A DNA stretch of 57,095 bases from Zygnema cylindricum (lineage: Eukaryota; Streptophyta; Zygnematophyceae; Zygnematales; Zygnemataceae). Below are positions 1 to 11,367 of the stretch, in pieces; position 1 is the stretch's first letter, and every line of letters begins with the position of its first letter. Both the position numbers and the translations under genes were made by a program. Location: positions 33,617 to 90,711 of the forward strand of contig JBBHKE010001783.1 in the NCBI GenBank assembly GCA_037447655.1, written 5' to 3'. The notes under the pieces are model-generated. The model had not been told where the DNA came from, did no database searches, and was given only the letters and a program-made list of their open reading frames with translations.

Positions 1-120
1 GAGAGGGAGAGGGAGGGGGAGGGAGAGGGGGAGAGAGAGAGGGAGAGAGGGAGAGAGAGAGAGGGAGAGAGAGAGAGAGAGAAGAGAGAGAGAGGGAGAA
101 GGAGAGGAGAGGGAGAGAAA
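1..120. repeat. GA-rich polypurine tract (intron 10 of copy A)
   Basis: Run of GAGAGG-type purine repeats cut by the window edge. It corresponds to the tract at 14493-14694 in copy B; the following unique sequence (ggggtttttcgagt) is shared by both copies. Confidence 0.9.
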
Positions 121-931
121 GGGGTTTTTCGAGTCTTTTAAAATACATCGCCAAGAGCTATTAGAGTCAGTGAATTATGAATGTAAATACTTTATTAAAG
201 CTAACCACTCTAAATTATGTATTGCCACGTGGCTCAGTGTAGGCCACATAATTACACAGTGTTATTACCAATATTATCTAAATAGTGTTATTAACAATAT
301 CTTATGATTTGGGGTCAGAAAAACACTCTCACTCGAATTAGACTGATTAACTCTAACAGCGATGAGAAGTATAATGTTTCACTAGATGACAAAAACCATA
401 TCGGAAACCCATTTTTCAACACTTTTGTACAACTGTCCGTTTCAAAACAAAATAAAAAAACACCAAAAAAGGACATGGATCAAAATTTCGGCTCCAACAC
501 TAATTGAAAGAGTGAAAAAATAAAAAACTGATTTGATTGTTTTTGTCGAGAGGATTACTTTGATACAATATGAGAAATATTTTGATAGGAACTGAAAAAG
601 GCATGTGAGACTATCTAAAGGAGGATTTTTGTTGACTTTGAGGAATCCGTCAATAAAATCGTCGATGTAATAAAAAAATGACGGAAAAATTTTAAGTACA
701 CCTGATAATATCTTGGTAAAATAGCCTACCATTAAAAACAAATAAGAAAAAAAGAGCCCAAAAAGTAAAAAAACGAATACTTTTAGGCTCACGAACCTTG
801 TCTTATCGAGTAATCGACTTGGTTTCCAGTGTACAATATCAAGAAAAAACGTTTTTTGACCGAAAATTCCTGCGGAAATATAACCGAAAGTCGATTCTGA
901 ACTGATAAGAAGTTTGTCACTGCAGAAAACA

Positions 932-985
932 AAGAGGGGGAGGGAGAGGGGGAGGAGGGGTAGGGGGAGGAGGAGGGAGAGGGGT
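932..985. repeat. GA/GGGGA polypurine tract in intron 9 of copy A
   Basis: GGGGAGGA-type tract starting about 13 bp upstream (gene sense) of the exon 10 acceptor. Copy B has a shorter version at 15511-15546. On the gene strand it is a C/T run and may act as part of the acceptor polypyrimidine tract. Confidence 0.8.
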
Positions 986-1550
986 GTAGAAGTTAAGGGC
1001 ATGGTGGCGAAAGAAAGAAAGAAAAAAATATCGGAGAAAAAGATCAAAGATAAGAGAGCGGAGAATGATGGCAAAGAACAAGAATAAGACAAAAGTCAAC
1101 AAGAAGAAAAAAAATGAGAAGCAAAGGAGAGAAAAATGTCTTCTCAATACAATCGGAAAATTGAATGTACAAAATGAACAATTTTATCTACTACCAAGTC
1201 TAGCTCTAAATTAAAGTGGAATGGTTACAATACATCCACGAGAGAAGTGAAGCCGCAAAATCCAGAAGGTAAAACTAGTAAAGGCCACCGACTTAAGAGA
1301 TTAAAAAACTTAAGAGTAAAAAGACTCAAAAATTTAAAAGACAGTAACAATTAAAAGACTTAAAATCAATAATCAAGGAATCGACTAAATCGACAATAAA
1401 TACTGTGAATGGACAATTCGTCGTTCAAAAGCTCTACAGTCCGTGAAAAGATGTGACAAGGCGTGAAAGATGAAAGCGACAGAAAAAATGCTTTGCTAAG
1501 CTTCGAGGCAAATAAATACAACGATTGCAAGGTATCTACGGATAAGGATG

Positions 1551-1645
1551 CGAGGGTTTTTTCAAGGTTTTTTAGGGTTTTCTAGGGTTATTTCGAGGTT
1601 TTATAGGGTGTTTTAGGGTTTTTTTCAGGTTTTTAGGGTTTAACA
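1551..1645. repeat. Degenerate TTTAGGG-like repeat
   Basis: Several TTTTAGGG, TTCTAGGG and TTATAGGG-like units in about 95 bp, resembling plant-type telomere repeat but irregular. It lies in a roughly 400-bp stretch of copy A intron 9 that copy B lacks. Probably an interstitial or chance expansion, not a telomere. Confidence 0.5.
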
Positions 1646-1749
1646 CGAATAATAAATTTGCACGAACAAATATAGAACAAAGGTCAAGTAAGAGTACAGC
1701 ATTGAAAATCAGCGAAATAAGGTACATATAGAAACATATGTTTCGCTAG

Positions 1750-1862
1750 GGGGGAGGGGAGAAGGTGAGGGAGAAGGAGAGGGAGAAGGAGTGGGAGAGA
1801 GGGTGAGGGAGAAGGAGAGAGAGAAGGAGAGGGAGAGGGAGGGGTAGAGGGAGAGGGAGACG
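1750..1862. repeat. GA-rich polypurine tract in intron 9 of copy A
   Basis: GAGGGAGAAGGAGA-type repeats, matched in copy B at 15945-16015. Confidence 0.85.
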
Positions 1863-2274
1863 GTATTTATTAGCACGTCTTTAATTTAAATGTGATCGAG
1901 AAACACCTTTTAAGTGTGCTTCTTTCAAAAACTTTTTTCAAACAAGATCCGTTTGACACATATTATTACAAAACTTCATTGTCCAAAACCCCCTAGAAAT
2001 AGGACAAACAAAATAACCCCCCTCCTATAGAGAAAACAAAAAAAAACTTACCAAAGACTAAGAAGCCACATTTCCGCATAAGCATGTTGAGCCTGAGAAA
2101 CTGAACCATTTTCAATTTTGTCTGTAGTGACGGTACGGAAAACCACATTTGTACCATCTTCTGTAGGTCGTTTGGAAAAAATATTTTGAAAATACTTGAC
2201 GTGGATTTCATTGAGGGAAGCAATAAATACTAATGTCGTTTTCGTCTCGTTTTTCCTGGAAAAAACCCTTTATT

Positions 2275-2345
2275 TGGATTTCATTTTTTTAAAAGGTTTT
2301 CATTTTTTTTAAAAGGTTTTCATTTTTTTAAAAGGTTTTCATTTA
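2275..2345. repeat. Short tandem repeat, AAAAGGTTTTCATTTTTTT unit
   Basis: Three to four copies of a unit of about 19 bp in intron 8 of copy A. Copy B has none of the expanded units, so this is a copy-specific expansion. Confidence 0.7.
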
Positions 2346-2939
2346 TAAAAAAAATATCTTCATCGCTTAAAAAAGGTTTTTGTCTTTTGAAATGGTTTTT
2401 GTATCTTGGAAAAGGTTTTCATCTTTACAAAAAATGTTTTTGTCTCACTAATCTTTTAAAAAAAGTTTTCATTTAAAAAAAAGGTTTTTATCTAAACAAT
2501 AAGTTAAAAAAAAAAATAAAACAAAAGGTGAAAAAAGGGGCAGAAAAAAAAAAAAAAAAAGAAAAAAAAAAAAAGAACGACAGAAAAAAAAAAAAAAATA
2601 CTTTGGATTAAAGCCGGATTTTGTCTTTTGAGATGGATCCAAGTCTTGCGCCCCATTTCCTTCGGGGATAGGAGGAGAGAGAGGAGGAGGAGGTAATATT
2701 TTTTAAATGTTAACCGCACAATCAAGAACCACTGGAGGCACTCCGGTGTCGTTCGACAGTCTGGTTCGAATCTGAATACAAATATGGGAGACATTTTTTT
2801 TTCTGGGATCTTTTATATGAAGGGAAAAAGAGCTCTATCTACATCTCCTATATTCAAATATGAAATTTGAATAGAAATAACTCCCAATACAAGTCACAAA
2901 AGCATACGATTATGGAAATTTAAGCAATTATATACGTGG

Positions 2940-3072
2940 TGAGAGAGAGGGAGAGGGAGAGAGAGTGAGAGGGAGAGAGGGAAAAAGGGAGAGAGAGGGG
3001 GGGGGAGAGTGGGGGAGAGAGAGGGAGAGAGAGGGAGAGGGAGAGAGGGAGGGAGGGAGAGAGAGAGAGAGC
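2940..3072. repeat. GA-rich polypurine tract in intron 7 of copy A
   Basis: GAGAGAGGGAGA-type tract, matched in copy B at 16996-17113. Confidence 0.9.
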
Positions 3073-3261
3073 AGAGGCTAAACTGCCTTTAATTACCCCT
3101 GGTCCACACTAATTCAAGGCATAAAAAAAGAAAAAAACAACAAAACCTGCACCGGAAAATGATGTAATCCAAGGTGTACAAATGGATCATATGAAAACAT
3201 AAAACTATATAAGAACTTCCACGCTATATCTTTGTTGTTATGATTTTTTTTATCCGAAGTA

Positions 3262-3499
3262 CACCGTGAATCGCTGTTACAATTAAGAAATATATAGAGT
3301 GGGGTTTGTCTAATTTAGTAATTTTACTGTTATTAAATCTCATTTGGGTCCGAGGAACGAGGATTGTTTTCGACCGTTAAAAAAAATTGCGTTACAAAAA
3401 AAACAAAATTAGTAGTATTGACGATATATTATGTTAGGGGACCAAAAAAAATCAGAACGGAATTGGTGTTACTAACACTAATAATGATTCACAACACAA
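3262..3499. mobile_element. Decayed MITE with CACCGTGAATCGC terminus, in intron 7 of copy A
   Basis: Starts TA|CACCGTGAATCGCT, the same terminus as the intact 208-bp element at 28967-29174. The far end (ACACTAATAATGATTCAC) is a diverged inverted version. The same remnant sits at 17317-17545 in copy B, so insertion came before the gene duplication. Confidence 0.5.
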
Positions 3500-3774
3500 C
3501 TTTTTTTTTTTTTTGATTTCATCTGAGGTTTAAAATTTAACATTATCAAGTGTACAATTGAATTTGATCATAAGCCACGAAAACAACAACGATAAAAATC
3601 CATAAAAAAAACCAAAAGAAAAAAAAAAAAAACAGGTGTGACTTTCACCTGCATTCCTATATGTTCCTGTGAGTGGGCAAAATCCGATTGATATATTTTT
3701 GTAACACGATCCCAAACCACATTATTGGGGTTTAAAATAAAGTGTGCCACGTGGCGAAATATAAGCTTGTCAAA

Positions 3775-4035
3775 TTACTTCAATTAAACATTGATTATAC
3801 ATTGATTAAACATCGATTAACATAGGTTAAACATTAATTAACATTAATTAAACAATGATTAAACATAAAACAAAACAAAAAACATTAAACATGGATGATA
3901 CATTACTGAAACATTTTGTAAACATTGAATAAACATTGGCCAAACATAAAAAGTTATACACAAGATGATGTATTGAACGTGGATGAAACAACAATTAAAC
4001 ACTGATTAAACATTGATTTAACATTGATTAAACGT
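3775..4035. repeat. ATTAAACAT minisatellite in intron 6 of copy A
   Basis: Irregular repeats of ACATTGATTAAAC-like units of 11-13 bp, with some AACATAAAA variants. The same repeat type recurs at 17870-18075 in copy B and at 13545-13720 between the genes. Confidence 0.75.
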
Positions 4036-4363
4036 AAACATAGACAATTAGACGGCCGGCTTTCAGCAAATTTCTCCCGATAAATAAGGAAGGAAAAAAA
4101 AAAAGAGGGACGTAAACTAAAATATAGAGAATCAACAGAATGGCTTTAACCAGTTGCTGCAAACATATACATTAAAAGGGAGCCATATGATTACAATACG
4201 AGAAACGTATAAAATATTACAACCTGAGGTAAAGACAACCTATTGACAGGTTGTATTTACTACTAAACTTCGAAAATGACAGGTTTGTATTTACCGATGA
4301 ACTTTTGAAAAATATGTTTTTGAATTTTTAAAAATTAAGTTTTTGATTTTTTTTATTTTTGAG

Positions 4364-5060
4364 GGAGGGGGAGAAGGAGAGGGAGAGGAAGAGGGAGAGG
4401 GAGAGGGAGAGGGAGAGGGATATGGAGAGGGAGAGGGAGAGGGATATGGAGAGGGAGAGGGAGAGGGAGAGGGAGAGGGAGAGGGAGAGGGAGGGGGAGA
4501 GGGAGGGAGAGGGAGAGGGAGAGGGAGAGGGAGAGGGAGAGGGAGAGGGAGAGGGAGAGGGAGAAGGAGAGGGAGAGGGAGAGGGAGAGGAAGAGGGAGA
4601 GGGAGAGGGAGAGGAAGAGGGAGAGGGAGAGGGAGAGGGAGAGGGAGGGGTAGAGGGAGGGAGAGGGAGAGGGAGAGGGAGAGGGAGAGGGAGAGGGAGA
4701 GGGAGAGGAAGAGTGAGAGGGAGAGGGAGAGGGAGAGGGAGAGGGAGAGGGAGAGGGATATGGAGAGGGAGAGGGAGAGGGAGAGGGAGAGGGAGAGGGA
4801 GAGGGAGAGGGAGAGGGAGAGGGAGAGGGAGAGGGAGAGGGAGAGGGAGAGAGAGCAAGAGAGAGCGAGGAGGGGAGAGGAGGGGAGAGAGGGAGAGAGT
4901 CCAGGAAAGGGAGAAAGAGAGGAGAGAGAGACAGAGGAAAAGAGAGAGGGAGACAAACAAAGACATAACCAGAGAGCATGAGACAGACAGAGACAAACAA
5001 AGAGAGACAGAGCATGAGACAGACAGAGACAAACAAAGAGAGACACAGAGAGAGAGATAG
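4364..5060. repeat. Very long GAGAGG polypurine tract (about 700 bp) in intron 6 of copy A
   Basis: Almost pure GAGAGG hexamer array, breaking down into GACAGAC repeats toward exon 6 (donor at 5072). The matching copy B tract (18402-18565) is only about 165 bp, so this is a large expansion. The long Ser/Leu/Pro or Glu/Arg/Gly frames over it on both strands are artefacts of the repeat. Confidence 0.95.
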
Positions 5061-5520
5061 AAGTTCCGTTACCTATCGGGAAACAATTGGAGAAGTTTCT
5101 CCTCCATGGAGGGAACGAACCAGAAACCTGCCGCAAAATACTGACTACTTCTAAAAATAACCGTTTTTGCTTTCTTTTGGAGGGCAAATTGGGCCTCCTC
5201 ACAAAAAAAAGAAGACCCATCTGAGGAGGTAAGGAGGTGACTGATACTTAACCAAACCATATGACTGGGTCCTTGGTTTGAATCCTTAATTGCAGTCAAA
5301 TTCTTGAGGCTGAAAACAAAAAAGGAAAGGAGAAAAGGAAAAGGGAAAAAAAAGGAGTGGAAAGAAAGGCGAATCAAATAAGCCGGAAAGAAGCCTTACG
5401 TAAATTATCCAAATTAGTTTTGCAATAGAATTATAGTATATACAAACTATTGGATTTAGTGTGGACAGTTTGTCGTATGTATGGTGGGTCGTATAAAAAA
5501 CAAAAAAAAACAGAGATGTT

Positions 5521-5575
5521 GGAGGGAGAGGGAGAGGGGGAGGGAGAGGGAGAGGGAGAGAGGAGGGAGAGCAGA
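5521..5575. repeat. GA-rich polypurine tract in intron 5 of copy A
   Basis: GAGGGAGAGGG-type tract, matched at 19025-19090 in copy B. Confidence 0.85.
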
Positions 5576-6496
5576 GAAGGACAATAACTCGACGAAAAAA
5601 GCAAAAAAGAATTATACATTGTATCATTGAACTCGCCATGCAAACATTGTTCTTGGAGGTTAAAACGATAAAAAAAAGGGAAAAAAAATGGGTTTTGGGG
5701 CCAAAGTTAAATTGATGAAAATGAATATCGACCGTCCACATCGTTAATCTTACGGCAAGAAACAGTTTACAAAATATATGTGAAATTCGCGCCGTCAGTT
5801 TAATTACACCATCAAAGAGTTGGAACAAGTAATTTTTTATATTTTTTTTTGTTCCAAATCTTGCTTAGGACAGTATTATGATTCCCTTCCTTTTCTTAAT
5901 CTCTCTCTCATCTTGAATTTATATTTCAACCTCGTACGGACAAAAAAAGCAATATAGCTTTGAGGTATTTCAAACATGATAAAACAATTTTATATACATT
6001 TAGTATAAAGTACACATACACAATACAACACAGTAAAATATAATAGAAATGCGTGTAAATTTTAAAGTTTGTAAAATTCTATCTATGAGTTTTTCGGGAA
6101 AAATATGAAAATATTTAAAAAAAAAAAATACAATTTAGTTGTTGAGAAGGCATGTAACTTCGCTGTACAAAAAAAATTAGGTGTACAGAACGAATGTAGT
6201 TCAATAGTACGAAAGGAATATAATTTAATTGTAACAAAAAATACAAGTTGTGTTATACATTTAGATGAACTAAAAAATACGATTGAATCAAACAGCACAT
6301 ATCTAACTTAACAAACGTCAAAGACAACTTAAGGAAGAATAGTGGAGAAAGAGAGAATAGGAGAGAGAAAGGATGGAATTAAGCATAGGATGGAGGTAAT
6401 CCGTCGTAAAAAGCCTATTATAAAGACTTGCCTGAGAACCGAAGCATAAGCGACTCCCTTTGGCCGATAGTTCCAGGCTGGCGCCCACCAGGAGGC

Positions 6497-7068
6497 TGTT
6501 AGGAGATTGTACTGAGCACTTACTTAGCGACGAGATATTCTCGTAGCTAAAGTAGCGACGACTAGCGACGAAAGTTGTCTCGTCGCTAGATATTTGAAGT
6601 GACGTAGAAGTTAGGGACGAAGTAGTTTCGTCGCTGGATATTTGAAGTGACGTAGAAATTAAGTGTTCGTTTTGTTTCACGTATGTTTGAATAGTACTAT
6701 ACAAGTGACGTGGAAATTGCTTGGTAGTTTCGGTTCACGTAAGTTGAAGTCGAACCGTGTGATTCAAGTTGGTTCGTGATTGACTTTCCTAGTCGTACCC
6801 TGTTGTTCAAGTCAGTTCAACTTATTGGTCGTGCATTTTACCACGTTGATTCCTACGCGTTTCAAGTCGTGTACCTATATATATTAGTTGAGACTTCGTG
6901 GTAGAATTATCTTTTGAAGGCGTAGCTTGTTAAGGAGGCGTAGAAAGATCAGAAGTAAAAGGAAGGAAGAAAAGAAGTTGTATTTGTATTGTGGTTAATA
7001 TATATTGAATGTTTTTTTTGAGGAACACCATTGTTGTGTGTGTATTTTATTAGGTTTGTAATCTTTCA
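6497..7068. mobile_element. Solo LTR (572 bp) inserted in exon 5 of copy A
   Basis: Begins TGTTAGGAGATTG, ends AATCTTTCA, and is flanked by a perfect 5-bp duplication GAGGC at 6492-6496 and 7069-7073. Copy B keeps the empty site (caccaggaggcttctggcc near 20019-20037). There is no internal region, so this is an LTR-LTR recombination product. A TATATATA stretch near 6877-6886 could be its promoter. The superfamily is not readable from the LTR alone. Insertion came after the gene duplication and adds to the inactivation of copy A. Confidence 0.9.
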
Positions 7069-7107
7069 GAGGCTTCTGGCCCCGGAAAATCACAAAGAGT
7101 TCCGTAA

Positions 7108-7620
7108 AAAATACAATACAATACATTATAACAAAATAAATACAATGTTATACAACACCAATACATTACAATACAATACATACAACTCAACACAACATGG
7201 TACAATAAAAAACAAACAACAAATTACAGAGAATACTACACAATATAATACATTACAATAAAATAACACACAACAAAACATTACGCAACAGAATACTATA
7301 CAATAAAATACACAATACAATACAATACAACAATAGAAAACAATACAATACCATACCATACAATACAATACGTTACAATATATTACTACACTATACAATG
7401 AATACAATACAACTACACATCCAATACAAGACACTTAACATTATTGTACAATACAATACAATACCCTACACATCCAATACAATACAATACAACTAAATAC
7501 AAGACAGTACAGTACAATACAATAAAATACAATACAGTATAGTACATTACAAAACAATACAACACAACACAACGCAACACAACAGAATACACTACATTAG
7601 AATACAATAAACTGCAAATC
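7108..7620. repeat. AATAC pentanucleotide satellite in intron 4 of copy A
   Basis: Roughly 500 bp of ATACA/AATAC-type units with interruptions. The counterpart in copy B is at 20062-20500. Long frames across it, rich in Tyr, Cys, Ile and Val, are repeat artefacts. Confidence 0.9.
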
Positions 7621-7799
7621 AAGGATCGAAACAAGAAAATCCCATTCAAGTCATTCATAATCAGAACGACAAAACTCTTTACTCATTAAGGATCAGAAGA
7701 AACGTCATTGAAGTTTAATTCAATGAGAATGAAATCAATTAAGTTCAGGACAGTAATTTTTGTATTACTGAGGAACTGAACAGCTACAGAGAGCGAAAG

Positions 7800-7911
7800 A
7801 GTCGAGGGAGAGAGGGAGGGAGGAAATCGAGAGAGGGAGAGCGAGAAAGAGAGAGAGAGAGGGAGAGAGAGGGAGAGAGAGAGAGAGGAGAGAGAGGGAG
7901 AGAGAGACGGG
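7800..7911. repeat. GA-rich polypurine tract next to the exon 4 donor, copy A
   Basis: GAGAGAGGGAGA-type tract beginning just inside intron 4 (donor near 7923). Copy B has it at 20688-20761. Confidence 0.9.
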
Positions 7912-8699
7912 TAAATTATTTACCTACAGTTTGGAATCAGACACGAGTACAACGCGATCCGTCAACAAAGCCCAAACAAAAATGGATACCAAAGACAAAA
8001 TTCTATTTCCAAGACCACCTGAGAGATGGAGGATCACATATTTGCATCCAGAAAGTCGTGAAGAATTGTCGATATTACCGACAACATTCTCCTAATCTGA
8101 AAGGTTTTGCCAGCATTTACTATACAGCTTTAAATATTCTGCAAAACAAAAAAAAGGATTAAATTATAGATCCGACGGGCAAAGTAACTCTTTTCAGACG
8201 TCAAGCCGTTTTTCTAAACTGTTACCGACATAAAATTTAGTAAAAGTTTTTATAAAACTTGTCAGAAAACAAAGAAAAATCTTTAGAGAAGCCTCGGAGA
8301 TGCGTACTAGTGACTTTCTCAGATAATTAACCTTCGAAAGATTTAAAAGCTTCAATTGATTTTGAAAAACTGACAATTCCTATCAACTGTTACTGTAACT
8401 GAATCTGTAACCGTAATTCATTCAACTGAGTATTTTGCTTTTTTATGAACTGGTCCTGTCTGCGACAAATAATTAAAAAACTAGACAGTAACATATAACA
8501 AGATTGACAAAATTGCGATAACCTGTACCTATTACTGTAACTGTAACTGTAACGATAATTGTAACTGCATTTATAACTATCAACAACAACGGGCACAGAA
8601 ACTGAATCTTCAGCTATCTAGGGCAATTCCATAGTGGCCAAAACCGTTAACATTTTTTTCGACACTTAAATCAATCTCGCCTGGACAACAACCAAAACT

Positions 8700-8998
8700 T
8701 CCAAACTACATTTTAATTCAATTTCAAATCAAATTTCATATCAAATCAAATCAATTTAAAATCAAATTTCATATCAAATCAAATCAATCTCAAATCAAAT
8801 CAATCTCAAATCAGTTCAATTTCAAATCAAATTTCATGTCAAATTACATCAATTTCAGATCATATTTCATATCAAATCAAATTAATTTCAAATAAAATTT
8901 CATATCAAATCAAATCAATTTCGAATCAGAATTCATATCAAATCAAATCAATTTCAAATAAAATTTCATATCAAATCAAATCAATTTCAAATCAGAAG
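8700..8998. repeat. TCAAATCAAATTTCATA minisatellite (intron 2 position, copy A)
   Basis: Repeats of the type ATCAAATCAATTTCAAATCAAATTTCATATC, about 20-35 bp per unit. The much longer counterpart in copy B is at 21565-22310. Similarity between the two gene copies ends in this repeat, which may have been the duplication breakpoint. Confidence 0.85.
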
Positions 8999-8999
8999 A

Positions 9000-9863
9000 T
9001 CCATCTTAACAAAATTACTACAAACCTTTTGTTACGCTGTGTGGACTTGTGCGAGTTAAGCGTCCTGCAAGAACGTTGGGTCGAGGAATAATTTTCGGGC
9101 CGTCGCTTATGTTTAGTAGCCTTTTCGGCGTCTTCGATGTGTACCTTAATTCATTATACCGATCAAGAATTGACCCGTGTGACGGCTTTCGAATGGCAAC
9201 ATACTTTTAAGGTGGTGTCGTGGATCGGGTAAAACTTTATGGTGATAATTTCGATATTTACTAAATTGAATATCGAACAGTTAAGGGGCTCTATATATCG
9301 ATTTGGGACCAACAAAAACTATCGCTATATATTTGGAAAGGCGTGGGGGTCCGTACATATTTGGTACGGTAAATCGTACCACAAATTGTACAAAAGACAC
9401 AAACCATTGAAATCTTCAAACTTTATTAAAATCGAGTTGCAAGGTGATTTTATCTAAAATAATAGTTGATTAACGAATAAAAAAACGCTATCGTGCGCGT
9501 CACACGTCTTCGGAAATTTTTGCACGAGAGAGAGTACACGCTATTAATTTTACTTGGTCGTCACATGCATGTACGTACAAAAATGTCAAGCATGTACGGA
9601 ATAAAATTCGTATGGGTCTTTGTCTTCCGCTTTCATTCATGAATCTTTTGCAAAAGTTTATGTTGTCCTCGTCTCTCCCCCTCTTCCTCTCTTTACCACT
9701 CCCCTTTTACTCTTCTCTAAATGAAATACAATAATAATTGTATGAATTGAAAGAGTTTTTTTTCTTTTTTTTGAGTACCTTTTATCTTTGTTTGATGGCC
9801 CACCGAGTGATAATATTTATGAAAAATAGAAATCGGGAAGCCATGGCCGAAATTTTTGGTACT
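9000..9863. other. Intergenic, no recognisable gene
   Basis: AT-rich sequence with no convincing exon chain, RNA gene or repeat family that I recognise. A 72-codon frame at 9239-9457 has no recognisable motif. Confidence 0.5.
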
Positions 9864-10797
9864 AGTGACGTCGCAAGTGAGCATGACTTACCAATGTCAC
9901 AAAACCTTTAACATCTACAACGTCACAAAAAACTTGACACCTACAAACGTTGTTGTTTTTGTAGAGGTCACCAATTTTTGGCAGTTTCATATTCGTCTTC
10001 AATCGTCACAAGTTGTACCCACATCTACAACCATCGCACTTCAGAGTTACGATTTCGTTGATAGGAACACTGTGAAAATAAATACAAAAAATGTTCTCTA
10101 AAATCCAAAATTTCATTCCAATGTTTCGGTTACATAGACGCACTACCTTAAGGTACGGTCACATGTGATTAAATAAGAGTTTTTTCTTGTTATTTTCTTC
10201 AAAAACATAGCGCCGTACCGCTAAAGTTACAACCGTACAAAAAAATCACAAAAAAAAGAGTTCAATTTGCGTCATCTTCGAATTTAGGAAGTACGACAAG
10301 TTGTCGTCTTGCCTTTTTTCAACCCACAATAGTGACGTCGCAAGTGAGCATGACTTACCAATGTCACAAAACCTTTAACATCTACAACGTCACAAAAAAC
10401 TTGACACCTACAAACGTTGTTGTTTTTGTAGAGGTCACCAATTTTTGGCAGTTTCATATTCGTCTTCAATCGTCACAAGTTGTACCCACATCTACAACCA
10501 TCGCACTTCAGAGTTACGATTTCGTTGATAGGAACACTCTGAAAATAAATACAAAGAATGTTCTCTAAAATCCAAAATTTCATTCCAATGTTTCGGTTAC
10601 ATAGACGCACTACCTTAAGGTACGGTCACATGTGATTAAATAAGAGTTTTTTCTTGTTATTTTCTTCAAAAACATAGCGCCGTACCGCTAAAGTTACAAC
10701 CGTACAAAAAAATCACAAAAAAAAGAGTTCAATTTGCGTCATCTTCGAATTTAGGAAGTACGACAAGTTGTCGTCTTGTCTTTTTTCAACCCACAAT
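9864..10797. repeat. Tandem duplication, 2 x 467 bp
   Basis: Copies at 9864-10330 and 10331-10797 are the same length and almost identical; I see only about three base differences (for example cactgtga/cactctga and cttgcct/cttgtct). Each starts with agtgacgtcgcaagtgagc. Each contains the same frame of about 80 codons with no family signature, which I do not call a gene. The right half of each copy resembles 24416-24680. Confidence 0.92.
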
Positions 10798-10860
10798 CAC
10801 GTCATTTTCGAACAAATCTTAAAACACTTCAGCGATGTGTTTTAGATAAAGTAACACCGC
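10140..10860. repeat. Dispersed repeat related to 24416-24680
   Basis: Shares in order: a gtcacatgtg / ccccatgtgc segment, a TTTTTTCTTG or TTTTTTCTGTCG segment, tagcgccgtac, ttgcgtcatc, gtcgtcttg and a gcgatgtg segment with the later copy. Probably an old DNA-transposon remnant; no transposase is seen. Confidence 0.5.
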
Positions 10861-11367
10861 TTTCACAAATAGAAAAACATATTCACACATGTCATAAATT
10901 TTCAAAATTTTTTGACAACAAGCGGTTAAACATTAAATAACATTGAAAAAACATGACGGAAGCAATCCGGTTATACCAATGTAATGAAAATATTTGAATG
11001 AAATAGAAATCGACAAAGTAAATTCAAATATAACGATGGAATGAAACCATAATAATATAAATGGAATGAAAGAATACAAGCGGAATACAAACCTATAAAT
11101 GAAATAAAAATCTACTAATGAAAAAGGAAATATGACATTGGATAAACATAACGTGCTTAAATAAAAACATTTACTGTTGTAATATTGACACAGTCTCCAC
11201 ATTTTTTTTTCCGAATAGTCAATACGTTTATTCTTTTCTTTTTTATTACCGATGTGTGTTTTGGAACTCGCTATATGGGGGGTTGGGGAGTCGAACGATT
11301 CATGGGGAGAGGGGGGGGGGCTAGTAATGACCTAGGGGGGGTCACACCTGTGGTTTCGACAATGTGC

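Larger units (their letters stand above)
1..8265 (-). pseudogene. FUT1-like fucosyltransferase, copy A, broken tandem paralogue (exons 3-10 remnants)
   Basis: Remnants match copy B exon by exon: exon 3 near 8265-8233, exon 4 8138-7924, exon 5 7103-6432 (split by a solo LTR), exon 6 5309-5073, exon 7 3766-3649, exon 8 2771-2602, exon 9 2255-2052, exon 10 919-797. Exons 6, 9 and 10 remain open. Lesions: exon 4 has TAG for the copy B Trp at 209, an in-frame loss of 15 bp and a TAG at its donor; the exon 5 acceptor AG is gone; exons 3 and 7 have CAAG where copy B has CAG|G; exon 8 has TAA after VNI. Exons 1 and 2 are absent, because similarity to copy B ends in the TCAAAT minisatellite near 9000. 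The last exon would lie beyond the left edge. It probably arose by tandem duplication and then decayed. Not expected to make enzyme. Confidence 0.85.

Noticed and set aside
2755-2790. tRNA-like B-box (GGTTCGAATC)
   Set aside because: No A-box at the right distance and no cloverleaf. The motif belongs to the start of exon 8 of the fucosyltransferase.
4291-5220. Overlapping frames of 200-309 codons on both strands
   Set aside because: They are made only of Ser/Leu/Pro or Glu/Arg/Gly, from reading a GAGAGG repeat in every frame.
7031-7658. Tyr/Cys/Ile/Val-rich and Asn/Thr/Tyr-rich frames over the AATAC satellite
   Set aside because: Pentanucleotide repeats give open frames without coding meaning. 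The same is seen at 19840-20378.
9856-10568. Repeated ~80-codon frames in the 467-bp tandem copies
   Set aside because: Two identical copies of a frame are explained by the tandem DNA duplication. No conserved motif, no splice context.
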